This document shows, piece by piece, positions 1 through 6,038 of a DNA stretch of 8,463 nucleotides. The stretch spans positions 1 through 8,463 of the forward strand of contig UQFL01000071.1 of assembly GCA_900540305.1 (NCBI GenBank), given 5' to 3'. The notes below the pieces were generated by a model, which saw only the letters and a program-made list of their open reading frames with translations, did not search any database and was not told the origin of the DNA. The stretch's first letter is position 1. The number at the start of each line of letters is the position of its first letter. Both the position numbers and the translations under genes were made by a program. This DNA comes from an uncultured Oscillospiraceae bacterium (GTDB lineage Bacteria; Bacillota; Clostridia; Oscillospirales; Acutalibacteraceae).

Positions 1-48
1 CGAGATCAGCCTCGGTCTCGTGGGCTCGGAGATGTGTATAAGAGACAG
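1..48 (+). other. Illumina Nextera adapter with i7 index (sequencing artefact)
   Basis: These bases are library-construction sequence, not genome. Bases 1-6 match the end of the P7 oligonucleotide (CGAGAT). Bases 7-14 (CAGCCTCG) sit where the i7 index belongs and, from memory, match Nextera index N710. Bases 15-29 (GTCTCGTGGGCTCGG) match the Read 2 adapter. Bases 30-48 are the 19-bp Tn5 mosaic end (AGATGTGTATAAGAGACAG). The mosaic end points into the insert, so genuine sequence begins at 49. Any reading frame or promoter prediction touching this segment should be ignored, and the contig end is simply an untrimmed read end. Confidence 0.98.
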
Positions 49-115
49 TATAAATGGTATTTAATTTTGGTAAAGTCATTTTTACTGTTCGTAATAATAA
101 GAATGGAGGGATTCG

Positions 116-619
116 ATGTATAAAATCGGAGATGTATTTGTTTACGGTTCAAACGGTGCATGTGAAATTACGGATATTAAAAGCGAAAAATTTGCCAAGG
201 AAACAAAAACCTATTATATCCTTTCGCCGTTGTTTGACGCCAGGGAAACCATATTTGTTCCCGTTGACAATGAAATGCTCACATCTAAGCTGAAAGAGGT
301 ACTTTCAAAAGAAGAGATTATGGAAATGATTAAATCACTTCCTAATCAAAACATCATATGGAACGACAATGTAAATGCACGCAGAGAAGAATATAAAAAA
401 ATAATCAACAAAGCTGACCGAAAACTGCTTCTTTCTCTGCTTAAAACACTTCACGACCATAAAGAAGAACTTGCAACGGAAGGAAAGAATCTTTCTGTTA
501 GTGATGAAAAATATTATCGCAAGGCGCAGAATATTATCCACAGTGAAATTGCGTTAGTTCTTGAGATAGAGCTAAAAAATGTTGAAGAATTTATTGAAAG
601 CGTAATCAGCGCCGCATAA
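116..619 (+). CDS. carD: CarD/CdnL-family transcriptional regulator (RNA polymerase-binding)
   Basis: This 167-residue protein fits the CarD/CdnL family, whose members bind the RNA polymerase beta subunit and stabilise open promoter complexes, often at rRNA and housekeeping promoters. Residues 1-60 form the Tudor-like CarD_CdnL_TRCF domain (MYKIGDVFVYGSNGACEI at the start, then the YYILSPL and FVPVDN strands). Residues 65-167 form the helical DNA-contacting domain. Trp82 in IIWNDNVNARR lies where mycobacterial CarD has the Trp that wedges into the upstream edge of the transcription bubble, followed by the basic NARREEYKK stretch. Length is normal for the family. The start is supported by GGAGGG at 105-110, five bases before ATG. 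The gene is monocistronic here and converges on the ABC transporter operon. Family assignment is firm; the promoters it controls cannot be read from this window. Confidence 0.9.
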   Translation: MYKIGDVFVYGSNGACEITDIKSEKFAKETKTYYILSPLFDARETIFVPVDNEMLTSKLKEVLSKEEIMEMIKSLPNQNIIWNDNVNARREEYKKIINKADRKLLLSLLKTLHDHKEELATEGKNLSVSDEKYYRKAQNIIHSEIALVLEIELKNVEEFIESVISAA

Positions 620-628
620 ATAATACAG

Positions 629-680
629 AAAAAAACAGCATCGGCAAACGAAAAGTTCACCGATGCTGTTAATTTTATAT
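629..680. terminator. Bidirectional intrinsic terminator between convergent genes
   Basis: An 11-bp perfect stem (AACAGCATCGG at 634-644 with CCGATGCTGTT at 660-670) encloses a 15-nt loop. On the plus strand it is followed by TTAATTTTATATT, a broken U-tract. On the minus strand it is followed by seven consecutive T (629-635 read in reverse), a strong U-tract. It lies between the stop of the CarD gene and the stop of the ABC ATPase gene, so it can end both transcripts; the minus-strand activity should be the stronger. Confidence 0.85.
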
Positions 681-1402
681 TAAAGAACTTTAGAAAGAAA
701 ATCTTTAAGTCTAGGATGCTGCGGATTTGTGAAAAACTCATTAGGAGTATTCTCTTCGCAGATAACTCCCTCATCCATAAATAAAACTTTTGACGCAACC
801 TCTCTTGCAAAGCCCATCTCATGAGTTACAACAACCATAGTCATACCATCGTCAGCAAGGTCTTTCATTACCTGAAGTACCTCCCCTACCATTTCGGGGT
901 CAAGCGCTGAGGTAGGTTCATCAAAAAGCATAACCTTGGGATTCATTGCGAGTGAGCGTACAATAGCCGCTCTCTGTTTCTGTCCGCCGGAAAGTCTGCT
1001 GGGATAATCGTCAGCCTTATCTTTAAGCCCTACACGGTCAAGAAGTTTGAGCGCATTTTCATTTGCCTCTTCTTTGGTCATAAGCTTATGATGAACAGGT
1101 GCAAGAGTTATGTTTTCAATAATTGTTTTATTATTAAAAAGATTGAAGTGCTGGAAAACCATTCCCATATGTTTTCTTACTTCATTAATATTCGTTTTTT
1201 TATCGGTTATAAGCTGGCCGTCAAACCAAACTTCACCGTCCGTTGGAGTTTCAAGGAGATTGAGACATCTCAAAAATGTACTTTTTCCGGAACCTGACGG
1301 ACCGATAACAACAATCTTTTCATTCTTATGAATTTCATAATTGATGCCTTTGAGAACATGATTGTCGCCGAAACTCTTTTTAAGATTACAAACTTTTATC
1401 AC
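680..1402 (-). CDS. Polar amino acid ABC transporter ATP-binding protein (GlnQ/TcyC-like)
   Basis: This 240-residue cytoplasmic ATPase would power import through the permease encoded just upstream. All ABC motifs are intact: Walker A GPSGSGKST (34-42), Q-loop Gln84 in MVFQHFNLF, signature LSGGQ (137-141), Walker B VMLFDE (157-162), D-loop SALD (165-168) and switch His194 in VVTHEMGFA. The FNLFNNKTIIENI stretch and the ~240-residue length are typical of the polar amino acid (PAAT) subfamily. The start codon is GTG at 1402-1400, with AAAGGAG 11 bases upstream and no in-frame ATG until Met79. It overlaps the 3' end of the permease gene by 17 bases, implying translational coupling. It is the last gene of the operon and ends at the bidirectional hairpin. 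Substrate cannot be told from the ATPase; glutamine, glutamate, cystine and similar amino acids are all possible. Confidence 0.95.
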   Translation of the reverse strand: MIKVCNLKKSFGDNHVLKGINYEIHKNEKIVVIGPSGSGKSTFLRCLNLLETPTDGEVWFDGQLITDKKTNINEVRKHMGMVFQHFNLFNNKTIIENITLAPVHHKLMTKEEANENALKLLDRVGLKDKADDYPSRLSGGQKQRAAIVRSLAMNPKVMLFDEPTSALDPEMVGEVLQVMKDLADDGMTMVVVTHEMGFAREVASKVLFMDEGVICEENTPNEFFTNPQHPRLKDFLSKVL

Positions 1403-2096
1403 TTTTTCTCAGGCTCCTTTCCATAAGTTTGATAAGCATTGAAATAACGAATACGATTACGATATAAATAATTGCCATAACAAGATACGGAATCATAAAT
1501 TCATAGGAGTTGGAACCTATGCGGTTAAACGCTACATAGAGGTCTGTTGCGCCTACGAAGCTTACAACAGATGTTTCCTTGATAAGCGAGATAAACTCGT
1601 TTCCGAGGGTTGGGAGAATATTCTTTACCGCCTGCGGAATTATGATTTTAGTCATTGTTGTTCCGTAGCTGAGACCGACAGATCTGCCGCCCTCCATCTG
1701 ACCGGGATCAACAGAAAGAATACCCGCTCTCATAATCTCGGATACATAAGCGCCCGAATTCATACCAAAGACCGCAACGGCAACCGATACGGAATCAAGC
1801 TTTATTCCCATAAGCGGAAGAAGAACATAATAGAACACAAGAAGCTGAACTACTATGGGCGTACCTCTGAAAAGGTTTACATACAAGCCGCCTATTTTCT
1901 CAAGCACTTTTAAAACAGGATTTGTTTTGGGAACAACTCTTATTGTTGCAATAAGAGTACCGATAACGATACCGATAACAAGGCCCAACACTGCTATAAT
2001 AGCTGTATTTTTGAGACCGAGAAGAACGGTTTTATATCCATCGTGATTTATAAAGAACTCATAAAAGACTTCTATTTTTTTATCAAAATTCTGCAT
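1386..2096 (-). CDS. Polar amino acid ABC transporter permease (HisMQ/GlnP type)
   Basis: This 236-residue inner-membrane permease belongs to the BPD_transp_1 superfamily. A short amphipathic N-terminus is followed by hydrophobic segments at about 27-52, 78-98, 102-119, 165-190 and 200-223. FRGTP (76-80) is the hallmark of the amino-acid HEQRo/HisMQ permeases. The EAA-loop region that docks on the ATPase runs from about 133 to 165 (EGGRSVGLS, then IIIPQAVKNILP), with the usual Glu-Ala-Ala appearing as Glu-Gly-Gly. ATG at 2096 is preceded by AAGGTG (2105-2110) eight bases away. Only one permease gene is present, so it would act as a homodimer. It lies between the binding-protein gene (88-bp gap containing a hairpin) and the ATPase gene (17-bp overlap). 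Confidence 0.95.
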   Translation of the reverse strand: MQNFDKKIEVFYEFFINHDGYKTVLLGLKNTAIIAVLGLVIGIVIGTLIATIRVVPKTNPVLKVLEKIGGLYVNLFRGTPIVVQLLVFYYVLLPLMGIKLDSVSVAVAVFGMNSGAYVSEIMRAGILSVDPGQMEGGRSVGLSYGTTMTKIIIPQAVKNILPTLGNEFISLIKETSVVSFVGATDLYVAFNRIGSNSYEFMIPYLVMAIIYIVIVFVISMLIKLMERSLRKSDKSL

Positions 2097-2120
2097 ATAA
2101 CCAGCACCTTTATTTAGTCA

Positions 2121-2154
2121 AAAAACAGCCTCACTCCGACTGTTCGGAGTGAGG
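2121..2154 (-). terminator. Intercistronic terminator-like hairpin between binding-protein and permease genes
   Basis: Read on the minus strand, CCTCACTCCGA and TCGGAGTGAGG form a perfect 11-bp stem with an ACAG tetraloop (stem 2144-2154 with 2129-2139), followed by CTGTTTTTTGAC. This has all the parts of a rho-independent terminator but lies inside the operon. Partial termination here, or protection of the upstream mRNA 3' end, would make the binding protein more abundant than permease and ATPase, as is common in ABC importer operons. An outer ACAGC/GCTGT pairing (2165-2169 with 2125-2129) could lengthen or compete with the stem. Confidence 0.75.
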
Positions 2155-2184
2155 TTGCGCCGAAGCTGTGTAAGAAAGCAAAAA

Positions 2185-3054
2185 TCAGTTAACTGCGTTA
2201 ATTGAAGTTGTGATTGCCTGTGCGGGAGCAGCGTCGATGATAACATACTGAACACCGCCGTTGATAAGATCCTGAACAGCAAGAGAACCGTTGTCATAAC
2301 CTACGAATTCTGCCTTAAGACCCGGGAAACCGAGATCTTCACTGCCCTGAACATATGACTGGCCAGTTGTTCCGTTCTGTCCGCCGATTTTAACGCTTGA
2401 ATCAAGATTGTTGAGAATTGCCTCAACATCTTCCAATGACTGGCAGTTATCGAATGTTGTGTCATCGCCTTTTACAACAAGTCTCTGTGAAGCTGAGTAG
2501 TAAGAATCTGTGAAGTTAACCTGCTGCTGACGCTCTTCTGAAACAGTAAGACCTGCCATACCGATGTCGCATTTCTGCTGCTGAACTGAAAGAAGAACTG
2601 CATCGAACTTCATATCTTTAATAACGAGCTCTTTGCCAAGCTTGTCTGCAAGAAGCTGTGCAATTTCCATATCAATACCGTAGAATGTATCGCCCTTCTT
2701 GTACTCAAAAGGCTCGAACTCTGCGTTTGTAGCAACGATGAGCTGATCTTTTGAAGCGTCCTCAACTGCTGAAGTTACGCCTACGGGCTCGCCGTTACCG
2801 AAATAGTGGTTGCAGATTTCGTCAAGCTGACCGTTATCTTTAATCTCTGCAATAAGTTCATTTGCTGCTTCCATAAGCTCGGGCTGATTTTTATCAACGC
2901 CGAAAGCATATTCCTCACTTGAAAGGTCTATATCAATAACCTTAACCTTTGCTGTTGAAGATGCGTTGTCTGCATTGTTTGAGCAAGCCGCAAAGCAAGA
3001 TGCAATAGCTACGAGCGCAAGAATAACAGCTAATACTTTTGTTATCTTTTTCAT
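2185..3054 (-). CDS. Amino acid ABC transporter substrate-binding lipoprotein, apparently circularly permuted SBP_bac_3
   Basis: This 289-residue protein is the extracytoplasmic receptor of the importer. Residues 1-24 are a lipoprotein signal (MKKITK, a hydrophobic core, then IASCFAAC); the lipidated cysteine is Cys24 or Cys20. The mature part fits SBP_bac_3, but in swapped order. Residues 36-87 (VIDIDLSSEEYAFGVDK, NGQLDEI, HYFG) match the usual C-terminal end of family members. After a linker (about 88-103), residues 104-289 match the usual N-terminal start onward: LIVATNAEFEPFEY, GIDMEIAQLLAD, CDIGMAGLTVSEER, FTDSYY, NGTTG, VIIDAAPAQA. Expected ligand contacts are present: Phe113/Phe116, Thr170, Arg175, Thr229/Thr230 and Asp274. 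AAGGAGAA (3061-3068) lies six bases before ATG, and a clear promoter lies upstream. Solute-binding function is near certain; the ligand and the effect of the permutation are inference. Confidence 0.92.
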   Translation of the reverse strand: MKKITKVLAVILALVAIASCFAACSNNADNASSTAKVKVIDIDLSSEEYAFGVDKNQPELMEAANELIAEIKDNGQLDEICNHYFGNGEPVGVTSAVEDASKDQLIVATNAEFEPFEYKKGDTFYGIDMEIAQLLADKLGKELVIKDMKFDAVLLSVQQQKCDIGMAGLTVSEERQQQVNFTDSYYSASQRLVVKGDDTTFDNCQSLEDVEAILNNLDSSVKIGGQNGTTGQSYVQGSEDLGFPGLKAEFVGYDNGSLAVQDLINGGVQYVIIDAAPAQAITTSINAVN

Positions 3055-3086
3055 TACTTATTCTCCTTTTATGTAAATGATTTTTA

Positions 3087-3115
3087 ATTTTACAACAAAA
3101 ATTAACAAATTGCAA
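3087..3115 (-). promoter_or_regulatory. Sigma-A-type promoter of the ABC importer operon
   Basis: On the minus strand, TTGCAA (3115-3110, -35) is separated by exactly 17 bases from TAAAAT (3092-3087, -10). The predicted start lies near 3080, giving a leader of about 25 nt that carries AAGGAGAA before the binding-protein ATG. Four of six -35 bases and five of six -10 bases match consensus, and the surroundings are very AT-rich. Confidence 0.75.
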
Positions 3116-3136
3116 GATATATTGAATATATTGATG

Positions 3137-3165
3137 TTGAATAAGTTAAATATTAATGATAGAAT
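3137..3165 (+). promoter_or_regulatory. Possible promoter of the GNAT-GH30-trmO operon
   Basis: TTGAAT (3137-3142) and TAGAAT (3160-3165) are 17 bases apart, a good sigma-A spacing. The predicted start near 3172 would leave only about ten bases before the ATG at 3182, with GGTGA at the extreme 5' end, so the true start could come from another AT-rich element slightly upstream (for example TTGAAT 3122-3127 with TTAAAT 3146-3151). The element lies back-to-back with the importer promoter. Confidence 0.4.
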
Positions 3166-3181
3166 GTTCGTGGTGATTTGT

Positions 3182-3601
3182 ATGAATTTAATAAAATTTT
3201 ACGATTTTTTGCCCGAAGATGCAAAAAACATAAGACAAACGGTTTTTGTTGAAGAACAGGGTTTTGTAAATGAATTTGACGAAACAGACAACAACTGTGT
3301 TCACGCACTTCTTTTCTACAACGGCATTGCGGCGGCAACAGCGAGAATGTTTATCGATAACAACGGAAAAAGTTTTCATATAGGAAGAGTTGCCGTTTTA
3401 AAAGAATACAGAGGGAAAGAACTCGGAACGGAAATAGTAAACGCTCTTTGCATTGAGGCAAAGAAAAAAGGCGCACAAATATGCGAACTTTCAGCTCAGT
3501 GCAGAGTGACAAAATTTTACGAATCACTTGGTTTTAAACAAAGCGGAGATATTTACTATGATGAAAGCTGTCCGCACATTCATATGGAGAAAATACTATG
3601 A
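3182..3601 (+). CDS. GNAT family N-acetyltransferase (YjcF/ElaA-like)
   Basis: This 139-residue protein fits the Gcn5-related acyltransferases, which transfer an acyl group from acyl-CoA to an amine. The N-terminal IRQTVFVEEQGFVNEFDE.D signature (18-36), then His41, is shared with YjcF/ElaA-type proteins of unknown substrate. Motif A follows as GRVAVLKEYRGKELG (68-82); here the Q/R-x-x-G-x-G loop reads R77-G-K-E80-L-G82, so its first glycine is Glu. The C-terminal KFYESLGF (111-118) and the PHIHMEKIL ending are typical. ATG at 3182 was chosen because homology begins there and GGTGA precedes it; an upstream in-frame ATG at 3077 lacks a ribosome binding site and would run through promoter DNA. 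Its stop overlaps the next start as ATGA, so the two are translationally coupled. The substrate cannot be inferred. Confidence 0.85.
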   Translation: MNLIKFYDFLPEDAKNIRQTVFVEEQGFVNEFDETDNNCVHALLFYNGIAAATARMFIDNNGKSFHIGRVAVLKEYRGKELGTEIVNALCIEAKKKGAQICELSAQCRVTKFYESLGFKQSGDIYYDESCPHIHMEKIL

Positions 3602-4980
3602 TTACTGTTGATTTCAAAAATGCCGAAAAAAGACAGACACTAAAAGGTTTCGGCACATCGGCTTGCTGGTGGAGCCAAAATGTTTCAAGAGATGACACGG
3701 CGCAGGAACTTTCTGAACTGCTTTACGGAAAAAGCGGTCTGGGGCTTAATATTTACAGATACAATGTTGGCGGCGGCTGGGACAAGGACAACTGCCGTGT
3801 TGACAATCCGTGGCGCAGATGCGAATCGTTTTATATAGATTTGAACACAAACGAAAATGAGGGACACAAAGGCAAATACGATTTTTCGAGGGATAAAAAC
3901 GCATATTCCTTTATGAAGCGCTGTCTTGAAAAAGGACTCATTGACACCGTAATTCTTTTTGCCAACTCGCCGCACTATTCATTTACTTCAAGCGGACAGG
4001 CAAGCGGAAGCCTTATGCACCACACCTGCAATCTGCCCATGAGCAATTATGAGAGATTTGCTGATTATTTTCTTGATATTACGGAGCATTTCATATCTGA
4101 CGGAATACCCGTTACCTACATAAGCCCGATAAACGAGCCGCAATGGAAATGGGGAGGAAAAAATGTTTGGCAGGAGGGCTGCCATTACGAGCCTGAAGAG
4201 GTTGCGGCAGTTATGCACATTTTTGCTGAAAAGCTTGAAGAGAGAAAGCTTGACAATATTTATCTTTACGGGCCCGAAAGCGGCGAAATTGAGGGGCTGA
4301 CAGAAAAATATCTTGAGCTGTTTTTAAAAGACGAACTTATTATGAAACACCTCGGAGTATTCGCTGTTCATTCATACCATTCTGACAGAGATGCCGAGGT
4401 AAGACGCAGATTTTATAACAACACCGTATTAAAGCACAGCGATATGCGCTTTGATATGAGCGAATGGTGTGAACTTCCCTGTGTAAGCGACACGGAGAGT
4501 ATAAACGGTGCCTTGAACACGGCGAGAGTAATAGGCTGGGATTTATGCGAGATGGGTGCTGAAAGCTGGACATCTTGGGTAGCGGTAAACCAAATTGGTG
4601 ATTTCAACGGAGACGGCAAAGACTATTCTGACGGATTGCTGTCTGCAACTGACGGCTTTTCAGTCTACAAAATCTGCAAAAGATATTATGGAATGAAGCA
4701 TTTTACCAAGTTTCTTCCTAAAGGTTCAAGCGTACTTTATTCAAAAACAGATGTTTGTGACAAGTTAAACATTTTTATGTTTGAAAGACCTGACGGCAAA
4801 AAAGTTATGGTTGCAGTAAACGAGGGCAAAGCTCAGGACATCAATATAAACTGCGATGAAAAAAGAGCTGTTATTTATTCAACAACTCAAAAGCGTAATT
4901 TCAAAAAAGATTTTGACGGAGAACACGGCGGTAGGATACATTTAAAGGCAAAATCACTAACCACCGTATGTTTTGAATAA
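3598..4980 (+). CDS. GH30-like glycoside hydrolase (beta-1,6-galactanase/xylanase-type, clan GH-A)
   Basis: This 460-residue protein has a (beta/alpha)8 barrel at about 10-365 and a C-terminal beta-sandwich at about 375-460, the two-part layout of GH30. The start is TLKGFGTSACWWSQ (14-27). The acid/base glutamate is most likely Glu180 in ISPINEP and the nucleophile Glu289 in FDMSEW, both at the expected barrel strands 4 and 7. SPHYSF (124-129), HSYHSD (258-263) and SWTSWVAVNQ (323-332) are further active-site-type segments. GFG.S..WW at the start most resembles endo-beta-1,6-galactanase-like members, but subfamily and substrate are inference. No signal peptide or membrane segment is present, so it is probably cytoplasmic and would act on imported oligosaccharides. 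It overlaps the GNAT gene by four bases and is one base from trmO. Confidence 0.85.
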   Translation: MITVDFKNAEKRQTLKGFGTSACWWSQNVSRDDTAQELSELLYGKSGLGLNIYRYNVGGGWDKDNCRVDNPWRRCESFYIDLNTNENEGHKGKYDFSRDKNAYSFMKRCLEKGLIDTVILFANSPHYSFTSSGQASGSLMHHTCNLPMSNYERFADYFLDITEHFISDGIPVTYISPINEPQWKWGGKNVWQEGCHYEPEEVAAVMHIFAEKLEERKLDNIYLYGPESGEIEGLTEKYLELFLKDELIMKHLGVFAVHSYHSDRDAEVRRRFYNNTVLKHSDMRFDMSEWCELPCVSDTESINGALNTARVIGWDLCEMGAESWTSWVAVNQIGDFNGDGKDYSDGLLSATDGFSVYKICKRYYGMKHFTKFLPKGSSVLYSKTDVCDKLNIFMFERPDGKKVMVAVNEGKAQDININCDEKRAVIYSTTQKRNFKKDFDGEHGGRIHLKAKSLTTVCFE

Positions 4981-4981
4981 T

Positions 4982-5662
4982 ATGGAAATAAAACCTATTG
5001 CAAGAATTGAAACTGACTTTTCATCAAAATTCGGAATACCAAGGCAAAGCAGACGAATTGACGGACTGAAAGGAAAAATAATTTTCGAGGGTGAATATAA
5101 AAATCCCGATTACATCCGCTCAATTGAGCAGTACTCACATCTGTGGATAATATGGGGATTTTCAGAAAACGAGAGCGCAGAAAAACATCCTACCGTGCGC
5201 CCGCCAAGGCTAGGCGGAAACGAGCGAATCGGAGTGTTTGCAACACGCTCCCCTTTCAGACCTAATAACCTTGCTTTATCTTGTGTAAAGCTTATTGAAG
5301 TGCACAAAGACGGCAATGAATACACGCTGATAATTGAAGGGGCTGATACGCTTAACAACTCGCCCGTTTATGACATCAAGCCGTATATACCGTATACAGA
5401 CAGCGTACCTGAAGCAGAATACGGATTTGCCAAGGAGTCTCAAAATTACTCTCTTGATATTTGTGACAATGAAAACATATTGCATTTGCTGCCTGATGAT
5501 AAAAGGTCTGTATTAAAAGGCATACTTGCTGACGACCCGAGACCGTCTTATCAAAATGACAGCGAGCGTATTTACGGACTTGAATTTGCAGGATTTGAAA
5601 TCAAATTCAGAGTAGAAAACAGTACTCTTTATGTTATTTCGGCTGAAAAAATCAACAGATAA
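4982..5662 (+). CDS. trmO: tRNA (N6-threonylcarbamoyladenosine(37)-N6)-methyltransferase TrmO
   Basis: This 226-residue protein fits TrmO (TsaA/YaeB), which uses SAM to methylate t6A37 to m6t6A37 in some ANN-decoding tRNAs. The diagnostic RPPRLGGNERIGVFATRSPF stretch begins at 73 and runs on to FRPNNLALS (92-100), including the RSPFRPN SAM/substrate loop. Upstream are IEQYSHLWIIWGF (48-60), downstream DIKPYIPYTD (131-140). The C-terminal domain carries DPRPSY (185-190) and YGLEFAGFEIKF (198-209). ATG at 4982 was chosen. It follows the GH30 stop after one base and has no clear ribosome binding site, suggesting reinitiation by ribosomes finishing the GH30 gene. A TTG at 4973 would add only three residues. 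It is the last gene of the plus-strand operon, before a hairpin terminator. Its link to the two preceding genes is not obvious. Confidence 0.93.
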   Translation: MEIKPIARIETDFSSKFGIPRQSRRIDGLKGKIIFEGEYKNPDYIRSIEQYSHLWIIWGFSENESAEKHPTVRPPRLGGNERIGVFATRSPFRPNNLALSCVKLIEVHKDGNEYTLIIEGADTLNNSPVYDIKPYIPYTDSVPEAEYGFAKESQNYSLDICDNENILHLLPDDKRSVLKGILADDPRPSYQNDSERIYGLEFAGFEIKFRVENSTLYVISAEKINR

Positions 5663-5682
5663 ACTGAATATATTAAAAGAAC

Positions 5683-5720
5683 AAGGCTCGGAATAATTAA
5701 AAACCCGAGCCTTAATATTT
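5683..5720 (+). terminator. Terminator of the GNAT-GH30-trmO operon
   Basis: AAGGCTCGG (5683-5691) pairs perfectly with CCGAGCCTT (5705-5713) around a 13-nt loop, and AATATTTTAAG follows. The GC-rich stem lies 20 bases after the trmO stop. The U-tract is interrupted, so it is a moderate terminator. On the opposite strand the stem is followed by TGTTCTTTTAATA, so it could also back up ferredoxin termination. Confidence 0.75.
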
Positions 5721-5731
5721 TAAGATAAAAG

Positions 5732-5762
5732 AAAAAAGCTGCCCTTAAATTAAGGACAGCTT
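5732..5762 (-). terminator. Terminator of the ferredoxin gene
   Basis: On the minus strand AAGCTGTCCTTA (5762-5751) pairs with TAAGGGCAGCTT (5747-5736), followed by a run of T (5737-5732) and CTTTTATC. One position is a G-U wobble in minus-strand RNA but a C-A mismatch in plus-strand RNA, so the hairpin is complete only in the ferredoxin direction. It sits 17 bases past the ferredoxin stop. Confidence 0.85.
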
Positions 5763-5778
5763 AAATTTTATAATTTGA

Positions 5779-5952
5779 TTATTCATCAAGAGACGGAGCA
5801 CCAACAGGGCAAACGCCAGCACAAGCACCGCATTCAATGCAGGTATCAGCATCGATAACATACTTGCCGTCACCCTCTGAAATAGCGCTTACAGGACATT
5901 CTGCTGCACATGCGCCGCAAGAAATGCAATCATCAGAAATTTTATATGCCAT
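5779..5952 (-). CDS. 2[4Fe-4S] clostridial-type ferredoxin
   Basis: This 57-residue protein was read directly from the minus strand, starting MAYKISDDCISCGAC. Two canonical CxxCxxCxxxCP motifs each bind a [4Fe-4S] cluster: Cys9, 12, 15 and 19 with Pro20, and Cys38, 41, 44 and 48 with Pro49. In this fold the last cysteine of each motif binds the other cluster. The protein is acidic, as expected for a soluble low-potential electron carrier serving enzymes such as pyruvate:ferredoxin oxidoreductase or hydrogenase in anaerobes. Length is that of clostridial ferredoxins. A near-perfect AGGAGGTG (5960-5967) lies seven bases before ATG, with its own promoter upstream and a strong terminator downstream, so it is a monocistronic and probably highly expressed gene. 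Confidence 0.97.
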   Translation of the reverse strand: MAYKISDDCISCGACAAECPVSAISEGDGKYVIDADTCIECGACAGVCPVGAPSLDE

Positions 5953-6007
5953 TACAATACACCTCCTATGAAATCTTTACGAAGCGATTGTTATCACTTT
6001 CACTATT

Positions 6008-6035
6008 AATATAACACAAAAATATGATTTTTCAA
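6008..6035 (-). promoter_or_regulatory. Promoter of the ferredoxin gene
   Basis: On the minus strand, TTGAAA (6035-6030) and TATATT (6013-6008) are 16 bases apart, each matching consensus at five of six positions. The predicted start near 6001 gives a leader of about 50 nt ending in AGGAGGTG. It lies just downstream of the ricT terminator candidate, consistent with independent transcription. Confidence 0.7.
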
Positions 6036-6038
6036 GAT

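Noticed and set aside
49..104. A promoter for carD
   Set aside because: Several AT-rich hexamers exist (TATAAA at 49-54, TAATAAT at 92-98), but none has a convincing partner at 16-18 bases, and the region is cut off by the adapter.
54..293. A 79-codon plus-strand frame starting just after the adapter
   Set aside because: It overlaps carD in another frame, shows no family resemblance, and begins only five bases after artefactual sequence.
2097..2184. A riboswitch or T-box leader in the importer operon
   Set aside because: The importer leader is only about 25 nt, and the intercistronic region holds a simple terminator-type hairpin without conserved riboswitch or T-box sequence.
3077..3181. 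A 35-residue N-terminal extension of the GNAT protein
   Set aside because: It has no ribosome binding site, covers both promoter elements, and its residues do not resemble the GNAT family; homology starts at the ATG at 3182.
4600..4635. A dockerin-like calcium loop (DFNGDGKDYSDG, residues 335-346) in the GH30 protein
   Set aside because: Only one loop is present, the last acidic residue is one position off, and it lies inside the barrel rather than as a terminal duplicated module.
4973..4981. TTG start for trmO
   Set aside because: It would add three residues only, overlap the GH30 stop, and has no better ribosome binding site than the ATG at 4982.
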